This document shows positions 25,807-35,784 of a DNA stretch of 64,000 bases, piece after piece. The notes under the pieces were generated by a model. That model ran no database searches. It saw only the letters and a program-made list of their open reading frames with translations, and was not told where the DNA came from. Source of the stretch: Rhodanobacteraceae bacterium ZG21-1 (lineage in GTDB: Bacteria > Pseudomonadota > Gammaproteobacteria > Xanthomonadales > Rhodanobacteraceae). Numbering within the stretch: the first letter of the stretch is position 1; each line of letters opens with the position of its first letter. The position numbers and the translations under genes were made by a program. The stretch is from the NCBI GenBank assembly GCA_021390615.1, contig JAJEJU010000023.1, positions 124,001 to 188,000 on the forward strand, given 5' to 3'.

Positions 25807-26823
25807 ATGAAACAGCTCATGCATAGCAAGCACCGCCGCCTGGCCAGGCTGGGCGCATCGCTGCTCGTCGTCGCCGGCATGCTCGGTCTAGGCGCCGCGC
25901 ACGCGGCGGAGGCCGCGAAACCCGTGGCGATGGTGACCTCGGTCGCCGCGCTGCCGGCGAATCTGCGTCCGCAAGGCGTGCCCACCGATTTCGTGGTGAC
26001 GCCCAACGGCTACTTCGCCGCGAACTGCGTGCAGGTGGTGCACGCCGACGAGAAGCTGCAGGCCGACGGCCGCATCGAACGCATGGACGGCGCCCTGCGC
26101 GCGCCGGCCGCCTGCACGCAGCCGCACTACAGCTTGTCCGGCATGCGGGTGATGCCCGACGGCAGCTCGACCGCGCTCGCCGGCCGCACCGCACCGACCA
26201 TCAACGGCTGGGTGCTCGACACCAACTTCGTCAGCAATGTCAGCGTCGGCCGCATCGTGGCCAACTGGACCGTGCCCACTGCGCCGTCGAACGCCGGCAG
26301 CCAGGTGATCTACTTCTTCCCCGGGCTGGAGCAGCTGCCCACCGTGCAGTCGATCCTGCAGCCGGTGCTGGGCTGGAACGGCTATGGCGACGGCGCCTGG
26401 ACTCTGGCGAGTTGGAACTGCTGCGTGAACGGAACCACCTACCACAGCGATCCGATCAACGTGTCCAGCGGCGACAAGGTAACCGGCGATACCTACTCCA
26501 CCTGCGCCGCGGGAGTGAGCTGCTCGACCTGGGCGATCGTCTCCAAGGACGTCACCACCAACAAGAGCACCACGCTCAACACCAACCCCTACAGCAGTCT
26601 GACCTGGGTCTTCGGCGGCGTGCTGGAAGCCTATGGCGTGGACACCTGCAACCAGTATCCGCGCAGCGGCTCGATCAGCTTCACCAGCATCGCGGTGTAC
26701 AACCTCAACAAGGTGCAGATCGCCTCGCCCTCGTGGTCGCACGACATGCCGGTGGGCTCGCAGAGCCCGCAGTGCAACTACGGCATCACCGCCACCTCGA
26801 GCACTACCAACCTGGTCTACTGA
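25807..26823 (+). CDS. Secreted protein, eqolisin (G1 glutamic peptidase)-like beta-sandwich suspected
   Basis: A 338-residue exported protein with a signal peptide (LGASLLVVAGMLGLGAAHAAE, cleavage near 33). A roughly 100-residue N-terminal region precedes a beta-rich domain that begins SVGRIVANWTVPTAPS. Its order of motifs, NWTVP, then ILQPVLGW (Q185), ASWNCC, YHSDPINVSSGDKV and FGGVLEAYGV (E274), parallels that of G1 glutamic peptidases, in which a Gln and a Glu form the catalytic dyad. This is my remote comparison and not a database result. Eight Cys in the domain suggest disulfides. GGGAG about 10 bases upstream supports ATG 25807. The gene is monocistronic and ends at a long hairpin. Confidence 0.75.
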   Translation: MKQLMHSKHRRLARLGASLLVVAGMLGLGAAHAAEAAKPVAMVTSVAALPANLRPQGVPTDFVVTPNGYFAANCVQVVHADEKLQADGRIERMDGALRAPAACTQPHYSLSGMRVMPDGSSTALAGRTAPTINGWVLDTNFVSNVSVGRIVANWTVPTAPSNAGSQVIYFFPGLEQLPTVQSILQPVLGWNGYGDGAWTLASWNCCVNGTTYHSDPINVSSGDKVTGDTYSTCAAGVSCSTWAIVSKDVTTNKSTTLNTNPYSSLTWVFGGVLEAYGVDTCNQYPRSGSISFTSIAVYNLNKVQIASPSWSHDMPVGSQSPQCNYGITATSSTTNLVY

Positions 26824-26849
26824 GTCCGACTGGCCTTCCAGACGATGAA

Positions 26850-26892
26850 GGCCCGCCAGCTCGCGCGTTGCACCTGCGCGAGCTGGCGGGCC
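26850..26892. terminator. 17-bp GC-rich hairpin between convergent genes
   Basis: A perfect stem pairs 26850-26866 (GGCCCGCCAGCTCGCGC) with 26876-26892, loop 9 bases, without a T tract. It sits between the convergent secreted protein and TonB receptor genes and probably serves both directions. Confidence 0.65.
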
Positions 26893-26935
26893 CGTCCATC
26901 AAGCCGGCAGGGCCGGCGGACCGATCAGCACCACA

Positions 26936-29758
26936 TCACAGCTTCAGCTTCACCCCGACATTGAAGAAGCGGCCCACGATGCCTTCCTGGGCGTAGGTCG
27001 GGTTGTAGTTGATGCCGGCGTAGTTGGCCGGGTCGAACGGCGGCAGCCGGTTGAACAAGTTGAAGATCGACGCGTCGATCACCAGGTGGTCGTTGATCGC
27101 ATAGCTGCCGGTCAGATCGACCGCGGTGAACGAGCCGGTCCAGCAGCTGGACGGGAACGGCGAGCCGTCCGGCGTGGAGGTCAGGCACGAGCCGGTCACC
27201 GGCAGCACGCCCACGTCCTGCGCCACCATCGACATGCCGCTGGTGTAGCGCGCCGTGGCGGTCAGGGTCAGCGGACCGTAGATCATGGTGTTGGACCAGG
27301 AACCGCGCAGACGCGGCGTACCGGCGCCGGAAGACAGGTTGTAAGGCGCCTGCTCGCCGACGAACTGGTACACCTGGCCGGCGCCGTAGGACTGCTGCCA
27401 GTTGAAGATCTCGGTGCCGCTCACCTCGCTGATCCACTGGATGCCGTTGTCGAACTTGAAGTGCGCCTGCAGGTCCAGGTCGACGCCGTTGGTCTTCAGC
27501 CAGTCGCCGTTGATGTACTCGCCGGTGAACACCGACGGGCGCGGCGGCAGGTTCGGATAGTTCGGATCCGGCGCATCCGGCGTCACCGTGACGCCGGCGG
27601 GCAGCGGCTGGCCGGCGAAGTAGTCCGCGATCGCCTCGCCGTAGTTCGACTCGGTGATCACGTGGGTCTTCTTCACCTGGTAGTAGTCCAGCGAGGCGTT
27701 CAGCCAGTCGACCGGCTGCACCACCACGCCGAAGGTGAAGCTGGTGGATTTCTCCGGCTTCAGGTTGGGGTTGGCCAAGGTGAACTCGCCCAGGTTGTAG
27801 GGCTGGGTATAGGCGTCGCTGCCATGCGAGTTGATGAAGGATTGCGGCAGCGAAGGCGTGACGAAGCCTTCGGATTCGCTGGAGCCCATTTCGGCGAAGC
27901 TGGGCGCACGGAAGCCGCGCGCGAAGGTGCCGCGCACGGCCAGCCAATCCGTCGGCTTCCACTTCAGCGCCAGCTTGGGCGAGAAGTTGTTGCCGAAGTC
28001 GGAGTAGTGGTCGAAGCGGCCCGACACGTCGGCGTCGAACGACTGGAAGATCGGCGCGTCGAACTCGAAATAAGCGCCGGCCACGGTGCGGTGGCCCTTG
28101 GTCTGCACGATGCTCTGGTTCTGGAATTCGCCGTCCGGATTGAGGTTCGGATAGTTCTGCGCCTCATAGCGGTACTGCGCGCCCAGCGCCAGCGCCGAGG
28201 TGCCGCCCGGCAGATCCCACAGCTCGTGGTTGGCCGACAGGTCCAGCGAATCCAGGTCGGAAGTCGCACGGGTGCTGTAGCCCGGCGCCAGCGCATCGCG
28301 CACGGCCTGGCTGTTCGCCGCCGGATCGATGAAGTTGTAGGTGCCGTTGATGACGTCGTTGTACAGCGCGTTGTAGTTGAGGTAACCCAGGGAGGTGGTG
28401 GTCAACGAGGTGTGGTTGAGGGTCAGCGAAGCGTCGTAGTTCCAGCTGCTGAGCGTGCCCGAGATATCGCCGACCAGACGCGCATTGTGGTTGTCGGTGA
28501 TGGTCTCGGACGGCAGGTCGCCGAAGGCGTAGTTGATCAGCGCGTACTCGTGCTGCGCGGCAAACGGGTTGTTCGGGTTGAGCTGGCCGTTCGGCAGCTG
28601 CCACGGCAGCGCGATGTTGTTGGAATTGGTCGGCGTGGAGGTCTGGATCTGCTGCGGGCCGTACGGCAGGTTCACCCAGGCCTGCGACTGGAACATGCTG
28701 GCCGCGACGTAGGCCTTGGTGGTGTCGCCGAGCTTGAAGGTGGCGCGGGTGTAGAAGCCGAGCTGCTTGGTCTGCGGCTGGTCTTCGGCGTACTGCCCGG
28801 CGAAGTTCTGCTCGCAGTACGTACCGGGATTGTTCGGGTCGTTGGTCACCTGAGTCGCCGCCGGGCCGCAGGGGCGCAGCGGCTGGATCTGTGCGCCCGG
28901 GATCGGCACGCCGGTGAAGATGTTGCCGTTGGTCACCGTGGCCGGAGTCACCGAGCCGTAGATCGAACCGTAGCCGTTGCCCGGCACGTAGGGATTCGGA
29001 CCGCCGATCGAGCTGAGGTTCTTGGTGTTGAACGGGAACGGCCGGCTGCCGGCCTGGATCGCCTCGTCGCTCTCGTACTGAAAGCCGGCATACAGGTTGT
29101 AGCCGTCCTTCTCGAGGTCGCCGGTGCCGCCCATGATGGTGCCCTTCTTGGTGAAGCCGCCGCCGCGCTGGGAGTTGCCCACGTCGGCAGTCATCTCCAC
29201 GCCGCGGTATTCGGGCTTCAGGATGATGTTGACCACGCCGCCGATGGCGTCGGCGCCGTACAGCGAGGATGCGCTGTCCTTCAGCACTTCGATGTGGTCG
29301 ACCGCCACCAGCGGAATGGTGTTCATGTCGACGAAGGAGCGCTCGCCGTCGTCCGCCGCGGCGTAGTTCGCGTTGCGCTTGCCGTCGATCAGCACCAGGG
29401 TGGAGTCCACCGTGAGGCCGCGCAGCGCGACGCCCGAGGCGCCGAAGGCGAAGGCCTGGCCGAACGAGTTCGGCAGCGAGCCGCTGTTGTCGGCGGAGAT
29501 CGAGCGCACCAGGTCGGAGACGGTGGTGTAGCCGCTGCGCGCGATGTCGGCCGAGGAAATCGTGGTGACCGGCGAGGCGGTCTCGGTGTCCACGCGCGGC
29601 AGCGCCGAGCCGGTCACGGTGATCGTCTGCAGTTGTTTGGCGTTCTGCTCTTTGGCGTCCGCGCCGGAAGACGACGAAGCGTCCTGGGCCCACGCGGCAC
29701 CGGCTGCAGGCAGCAGCAAGGCGGCCGCGAGAGCCATGCAAAGCTTGTTCTTGTTCAT
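26936..29758 (-). CDS. TonB-dependent outer-membrane receptor
   Basis: A 940-residue outer-membrane transporter. The signal peptide ends at AAWAQ (residue 25). A TonB-box-like LQTITVTGSA (43-52) follows, then the plug domain (VTTISSADIARSGYTTVSDL, VLIDGKRNANYAAADDGER, DHIEVLKDSASSLYGADAIG, VVNIILKPEY) and a large beta-barrel ending in the expected aromatic/hydrophobic FFNVGVKLKL. The type matches Xanthomonadales receptors with an oar/colicin-I-like plug, often for oligosaccharides or peptides; the ligand cannot be told from sequence. ATG 29758 is chosen because the signal peptide starts there and GGGAG lies 11 bases upstream. A 500-bp leader with a 16-bp palindrome precedes it. Confidence 0.93.
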   Translation of the reverse strand: MNKNKLCMALAAALLLPAAGAAWAQDASSSSGADAKEQNAKQLQTITVTGSALPRVDTETASPVTTISSADIARSGYTTVSDLVRSISADNSGSLPNSFGQAFAFGASGVALRGLTVDSTLVLIDGKRNANYAAADDGERSFVDMNTIPLVAVDHIEVLKDSASSLYGADAIGGVVNIILKPEYRGVEMTADVGNSQRGGGFTKKGTIMGGTGDLEKDGYNLYAGFQYESDEAIQAGSRPFPFNTKNLSSIGGPNPYVPGNGYGSIYGSVTPATVTNGNIFTGVPIPGAQIQPLRPCGPAATQVTNDPNNPGTYCEQNFAGQYAEDQPQTKQLGFYTRATFKLGDTTKAYVAASMFQSQAWVNLPYGPQQIQTSTPTNSNNIALPWQLPNGQLNPNNPFAAQHEYALINYAFGDLPSETITDNHNARLVGDISGTLSSWNYDASLTLNHTSLTTTSLGYLNYNALYNDVINGTYNFIDPAANSQAVRDALAPGYSTRATSDLDSLDLSANHELWDLPGGTSALALGAQYRYEAQNYPNLNPDGEFQNQSIVQTKGHRTVAGAYFEFDAPIFQSFDADVSGRFDHYSDFGNNFSPKLALKWKPTDWLAVRGTFARGFRAPSFAEMGSSESEGFVTPSLPQSFINSHGSDAYTQPYNLGEFTLANPNLKPEKSTSFTFGVVVQPVDWLNASLDYYQVKKTHVITESNYGEAIADYFAGQPLPAGVTVTPDAPDPNYPNLPPRPSVFTGEYINGDWLKTNGVDLDLQAHFKFDNGIQWISEVSGTEIFNWQQSYGAGQVYQFVGEQAPYNLSSGAGTPRLRGSWSNTMIYGPLTLTATARYTSGMSMVAQDVGVLPVTGSCLTSTPDGSPFPSSCWTGSFTAVDLTGSYAINDHLVIDASIFNLFNRLPPFDPANYAGINYNPTYAQEGIVGRFFNVGVKLKL

Positions 29759-30262
29759 GTTGCGGTTGACTCCCTCAAAAGAAGCGTGATGACGCGCCGG
29801 AACAACCAGGATCCGTCCGCCGCCGATCGATGAAGCGATCGCGCAGCCCCACGGACGCATCCCTAACGTTGTTTGAACGAGTCTTTCACTGGGGAAATCG
29901 GCACACAAGGCTGATGAAACTTGTATGACATCGCAAATAGATGCGCATCGATGCGCAAGCTCGTGCGAATCGCTGCATTCGGATTTGGACGTCCATTTCG
30001 CGGCAGGGCCCGACGGCTCCGTACATTCCAGGCTCGCGGCAGCGGCAGCGGTCGCGGCCGCGCGACGGGCGTTCGCAACTTCCTGGGGATGCTGCAAAGC
30101 GCCATGACGCAAGAATCCGTCAGACGCGTCGCGCTAGATGAATCCGCGCTTAGTGCAGCGCGCTTGCAGCGGCTCCAGATCTCACGCAAAGCGTGATCGT
30201 CATCACGCGCGTTACCGGCCCGGCAGACCCCGCCAGAGCAGCCCCTGTCCGAAGCACCGCGC
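29759..30262. other. Intergenic region upstream of the TonB receptor
   Basis: No gene is supported in these 504 bp. The part nearest the receptor (29860-29960) is less GC-rich and should hold its promoter and operator. The part next to the SpmAB-like stop is ordinary high-GC sequence. The reading frames here lack family resemblance and ribosome-binding sites. Confidence 0.55.
29942..29957. promoter_or_regulatory. 16-bp perfect palindrome, candidate operator of the TonB receptor gene
   Basis: TGCGCATCGATGCGCA is self-complementary over 16 bases with a central ATCGAT. It lies 184 bp upstream of the TonB-dependent receptor start on the receptor's promoter side. Size and symmetry fit a dimeric repressor or activator of LacI or similar type; the protein is not known. 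Confidence 0.45.
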
Positions 30263-31492
30263 CTACCCGAAGAACCAGTAGCACACCGCGATCGAGGCCA
30301 GCACGCCGGCAAGATCGGCCAGCAGCGCGCAGCCCACGGCGTGACGCACATGACGGATGCCGACCGCGCCGAAATACACCGCGACCACGTAGAAAGTGGT
30401 CTCGGTGCTGCCTTGCACGGTGGCCGCCAGCAGGGCCGGAAAACTGTCCACGCCGCTGTGCTGCATGGTCTCGATCAGCATCGCGCGCGCCGCGCTGCCG
30501 GAGAACGGCTTGACCAGGGCGGTGGGCAAGGCATCGACGAAGCGGTCGTCCAGGCCGGCGTGGTGGACCAGCCAGCGCACCCCGTCCAGCGCGAAGTCCA
30601 GCGCGCCGGAGGCACGCAGCACGCCGACCGCGCAGAGCATCGCGATGAGATAAGGCAGCAAATCCTTCGCCACGTCGAAGCCCTGCTTGGCGCCGTCGAT
30701 GAAACTGTCGAACAGCGGCACGCGCTTCCACGCGCCGGCGCACAGGAAGGCCACGATCACCCCGAACAGCAGCAGGTTGCCGAGCAGCGACGACAGCGAG
30801 GCGAGTGCCGCCGCGGCCAGCGTCATCAACAGCGCGATGAAGCCGCCGAGCAGCAGCGCGCCGCCGCCCAGCCAGGCCAGCACCACCGGGTCCCACAGCC
30901 GCAGCCGCTGCATCCACGCCACCGACAGCAGGCCGGTGAGGTTGGCGGCGAAGTGCGCCAGCAGGATCGGCAGGAACACCAGGGTGGGATCGTGTGCGCC
31001 GGCCTGTGCGCGATACATGAACACGGTCACCGGCAGCAGGGTCAGCGAGGAAGCGTTGAGCACCAGGAACAGGATCTGCGCATTGCTGGCCGTGTCCGTC
31101 GAAGGATTCAGCGTCTGCAGCTCGCGCATCGCGCGCAGGCCGATCGGCGTGGCCGCGTTGTCCAGGCCCAGGGCATTGGCGGCGAAGTTCAGGGTGATCA
31201 GGCCGATCGCCGGATGGCCGCGCGGCACTTCCGGCATCAGCCGCGCGAACAGCGGGCCAAGCAGGCGCGCCAGGCCGTCGACCAGGCCGGCGCGCTCGGC
31301 GATCTGCAGGAAGCCCAGCCACAGCGCGAGGGTGCCGAACAGCAGCAGCATCACCTTCACGCTGAGGTCGGCCATCTCGAACAGCGAGCCCACGATCGCC
31401 GCGAACACCGCCTGGTCGCCGCCGAGCAGCCAGCGCGACAGCCCCGCCACCGCCGCGACCAGGAAGAAACCGAACCACAGCCGGTTGAGCAT
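30263..31492 (-). CDS. Fused SpmA/SpmB-like membrane protein (nucleoside recognition/Gate domains)
   Basis: A 409-residue polytopic inner-membrane protein in which SpmA-like and SpmB-like halves are joined, each with a Gate (nucleoside recognition) domain. Motifs are ITLNFAANALGLDNAATPIG in the first half and LPTALVKPFSGSAARAMLIE in the second, with STETTFYVVAVYFGAVGIRH near the end. In Bacillus SpmA and SpmB act in spore core dehydration; in non-sporulating proteobacteria the fused form is widespread and its transported molecule is unknown. The start codon lies 2 bp after the stop of the XRE regulator gene, so the two are co-transcribed and likely coupled. Confidence 0.9.
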   Translation of the reverse strand: MLNRLWFGFFLVAAVAGLSRWLLGGDQAVFAAIVGSLFEMADLSVKVMLLLFGTLALWLGFLQIAERAGLVDGLARLLGPLFARLMPEVPRGHPAIGLITLNFAANALGLDNAATPIGLRAMRELQTLNPSTDTASNAQILFLVLNASSLTLLPVTVFMYRAQAGAHDPTLVFLPILLAHFAANLTGLLSVAWMQRLRLWDPVVLAWLGGGALLLGGFIALLMTLAAAALASLSSLLGNLLLFGVIVAFLCAGAWKRVPLFDSFIDGAKQGFDVAKDLLPYLIAMLCAVGVLRASGALDFALDGVRWLVHHAGLDDRFVDALPTALVKPFSGSAARAMLIETMQHSGVDSFPALLAATVQGSTETTFYVVAVYFGAVGIRHVRHAVGCALLADLAGVLASIAVCYWFFG

Positions 31493-31494
31493 GC

Positions 31495-32301
31495 TCAGCC
31501 TTCCTCGCTGGAATCGTCGTCGAGCGGCATCAGCAGCACCAGCTTGTGCGCAGCGTCGGCCGAGGGCAGCAAGGTGGCCTGGTCGTAGGCCACATGGCCG
31601 CGCTGCGGATGGCGGAAACGACGCCGACCGCCCTCGCGCGCCAGCACGCCGTAGCGCTCCCAGCCCGCCGCGAAGGCCGGACTGGCCACACGCAGCTCGG
31701 CCAGCAGCGCGGCCAGCTCGGCATCGTCCGGGTACAACGCGGTGTCTGCGCGGAATTCGTCGACCAGGCGATTGGCGCGCGCCTCCCAGTCGCAGATGAA
31801 GTCGCGCGCCGAGGGATCGAGGAATACATAGCGCAGCAGGCAGAGTTCGCCGCTCGCCGCCCACGGCGCGAACAGCTCGGCCGCGGCCGCGTTCCAGGCG
31901 CAGCGGCGCCAGGCGCGATCGAGCACATAGGCCGGCATCGGCATCGCCTCGACCATGCGGAACAGCACCGGCGAGCCGAGCTCCACCGGCGCGAGCGGCG
32001 CCGGATCGCGGCGCTGCGCCAGCTCGAACAGATAGCCGCGCTCGGCCGGCGACAGTTGCAGCACCTGCGCCAGCCGCGCCAGCGCCGCGCCGGACAGCGC
32101 GATATCGCGACCCTGCTCCAGCCAGGTGTACCAGGTGGTGCTGATGCCGGCGAGCTGGGCTACTTCCTCGCGGCGCAGCCCCGGCGTGCGCCGCCGCGGC
32201 GCACCCGGCGACGCAGGCGGCAAGGCCTCGCGCCGCGCACGCAGGAAGCGTCCGAGCTGGTGCTGCGGATCGGCGTGGGCATCCTGGGAGTCCGTGCGCA
32301 T
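31495..32301 (-). CDS. XRE-family transcriptional regulator with MmyB-like ligand domain
   Basis: A 268-residue regulator. Residues 15-85 hold the helix-turn-helix (LGRFLRARREALPP, TPGLRREEVAQLAGISTTWY, TWLEQGRDIALSGAALARLA). Residues about 105-260 form the MmyB-like, PAS-type sensing domain (PMPAYVLDRAWRRCAWNAAA, VFLDPSARDFICDWEARANR, RFRHPQRGHVAYDQATLLPS). Regulators of this class are known to bind small ligands such as fatty acids in some actinobacteria. Here the gene is directly followed, after 2 bp, by the SpmAB-like gene and is divergent from a methyltransferase gene; either may be its target. Confidence 0.92.
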   Translation of the reverse strand: MRTDSQDAHADPQHQLGRFLRARREALPPASPGAPRRRTPGLRREEVAQLAGISTTWYTWLEQGRDIALSGAALARLAQVLQLSPAERGYLFELAQRRDPAPLAPVELGSPVLFRMVEAMPMPAYVLDRAWRRCAWNAAAAELFAPWAASGELCLLRYVFLDPSARDFICDWEARANRLVDEFRADTALYPDDAELAALLAELRVASPAFAAGWERYGVLAREGGRRRFRHPQRGHVAYDQATLLPSADAAHKLVLLMPLDDDSSEEG

Positions 32302-32740
32302 CGCCTCAAGGCCTCGTGCCGGGAATGTCTGACCGGCAGGCCAGGGGAAACTCGAAGGCTGCCGCTCCACCCGCCGTCGCACGACGGCACTCCGCTGCGG
32401 ACATGCCACCTTCGCGTCTCGCATCGCGCCAACGGAACCACCATGCGGCGACACGCGACTTGCATGGCTCCGGGCGTCGGGCCTTGCCGCCAACCCCGCT
32501 CGCCTCGAGACCGGCGACCACGCTGCTTCCATCAAGCGGCACGAGAGACGCGGAACGGGCGACCAGACGGTGGGGGGTAGTGCTCATACCAGCATAATCG
32601 CGCAACTTACCCGCCCTGCGCACCGTCGCCAGAATGATCGCGCCGGCCCGCTCGCCAGTGCAGCCCCGCCGGCTCCGTCACCACCCTCGCGCGCGGACCG
32701 ACCCGAAACGTCCGCGCCACGGCCGCCCAGGAGCATCGTC
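32302..32740. other. Divergent intergenic region (XRE regulator / methyltransferase)
   Basis: No gene is supported in these 439 bp. The region must contain both divergent promoters, and it carries one copy of an 18-bp sequence that recurs upstream of tatA. No clear operator palindrome was found. Confidence 0.5.
32596..32613. repeat. 18-bp exact repeat, copy 1
   Basis: AATCGCGCAACTTACCCG here is identical to 48159-48176. Both copies are intergenic and upstream of genes; the second is 43-60 bp before tatA. A shared regulatory element is possible, but chance identity is not excluded. Confidence 0.4.
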
Positions 32741-33502
32741 ATGAGCCAGCCCGCCGATTTCGCCGCCGCGCACTACGCACCGCGCGCACAGGACTATCTC
32801 GCCAGCGAAGTGCATCGCAGCGGCGCCGACCTCGAGCAGATCGCCGAGGCCTTGCGCGAGCACGCCGGCGCACGCGTGCTGGACCTCGGCTGCGGTGGCG
32901 GCCACGTCGCCTATCGCGCCGCGCCGCTGGTGCGCGAAGTGGTCGCCTGCGATCCCACCGCCAGCATGCTCGAGACGGTCCGCGCAGCCGCCGCCGAACG
33001 CGGCCTGCACAACATCGAAGTACGCCAGGCCGCGGCCGAACAGCTGCCCTTCGCCGACGGCGACTTCGATGTGGTGCTGTCGCGCTTCAGCACCCACCAC
33101 TGGCGCCGACGCAACGCCGGTCTGCGCGAGGCGCGCCGCGTGCTCAAGCGTGAAGGCCTGGCCATCTTCATCGACGTGGCCGCCCCGGAAGATGCGCTGC
33201 TGGACACTCACCTGCAGACCGTCGAGCTGCTGCGCGACGTCTCGCATGTACGCAACTACCGCCCCAGCGAATGGGTGGCCGCACTGGCTGCCGCCGGCTT
33301 CGCGCTCGACGGCGTGACCGCGCGGCGCCTGCCGCTGCGCTTCGACGACTGGGTGGCGCGCACACGCACCGACCCTACCCACGTCGCAGCGATCCGCAGC
33401 CTGCAACAAGGCGCGCCGGCCGAGGTGCGCGAGCATTTCGCCATTGCCGAAGACGGCAGCTTCAGCCTCGACACGCTGACCCTGGTGGCGCACGCGGTGT
33501 AG
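32741..33502 (+). CDS. Class I SAM-dependent methyltransferase (UbiE/type 11-like)
   Basis: A 253-residue methyltransferase with motif I ARVLDLGCGGGHVAYRAAPL (44-63), the acidic motif II region VVACDPTASMLETVR, motif III-like EQLPFADGDFDVVLSRFSTH and post-motif REARRVLKREGLAIFIDVAA. The pattern is that of type 11 methyltransferases acting on small molecules; substrate unknown. GGAG seven bases upstream supports ATG 32741. It is divergent from the XRE regulator, which may control it. Confidence 0.92.
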   Translation: MSQPADFAAAHYAPRAQDYLASEVHRSGADLEQIAEALREHAGARVLDLGCGGGHVAYRAAPLVREVVACDPTASMLETVRAAAAERGLHNIEVRQAAAEQLPFADGDFDVVLSRFSTHHWRRRNAGLREARRVLKREGLAIFIDVAAPEDALLDTHLQTVELLRDVSHVRNYRPSEWVAALAAAGFALDGVTARRLPLRFDDWVARTRTDPTHVAAIRSLQQGAPAEVREHFAIAEDGSFSLDTLTLVAHAV

Positions 33503-33611
33503 CTCGCGGCACGGCAGCAAGGCCGCGCACGTCGCCACCGCCGGCGAAGAATGACGGATTGCCGATCCGTCTACTGCCACGCGCCGGTGGCCGCGGGCCA
33601 TGGCGAGCGGC

Positions 33612-33773
33612 TCAAACAATCACCGCCTCGCGCACAGCCGTCTGCGCGAGCATCTGCGCGATCGAGGCGGCGGCCTCTCGGTCGCCATCGAGCGAGCGCA
33701 TCACCAGGCCGGTGCCGCGTGCGTTATCGATGCCGACAAAGATCGTCGGGTGACTGGTCTGCTGTTGCGGCAT
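33612..33773 (-). pseudogene. Diverged duplicate of the gltD 3' end
   Basis: Directly downstream of gltD lies a 53-codon frame (start ATG at 33773, stop at 33612) whose product closely follows the gltD C-terminus. QTSHPTIFVGIDNARG parallels [16 protein letters not shown], and [20 protein letters not shown] parallels [20 protein letters not shown]. By eye about 31 of 50 residues agree, and similarity continues past both stop codons (both followed by a GC(C/G)GCTCGCCATGG-like sequence), with a 192-bp offset. This indicates an old partial tandem duplication. It lacks the rest of the enzyme and the second Gly of the FAD motif (GG to GI). Whether the fragment is translated is unknown. Confidence 0.8.
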
Positions 33774-33803
33774 GCCAGCGTGCCACGAGCCATGGCGAGC
33801 CGC

Positions 33804-35784
<1,981 letters not shown>

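Noticed and set aside
27086-29833. 915-codon plus-strand frame
   Set aside because: Antisense to the TonB-dependent receptor, Val/Arg/Gly-rich composition typical of high-GC shadows.
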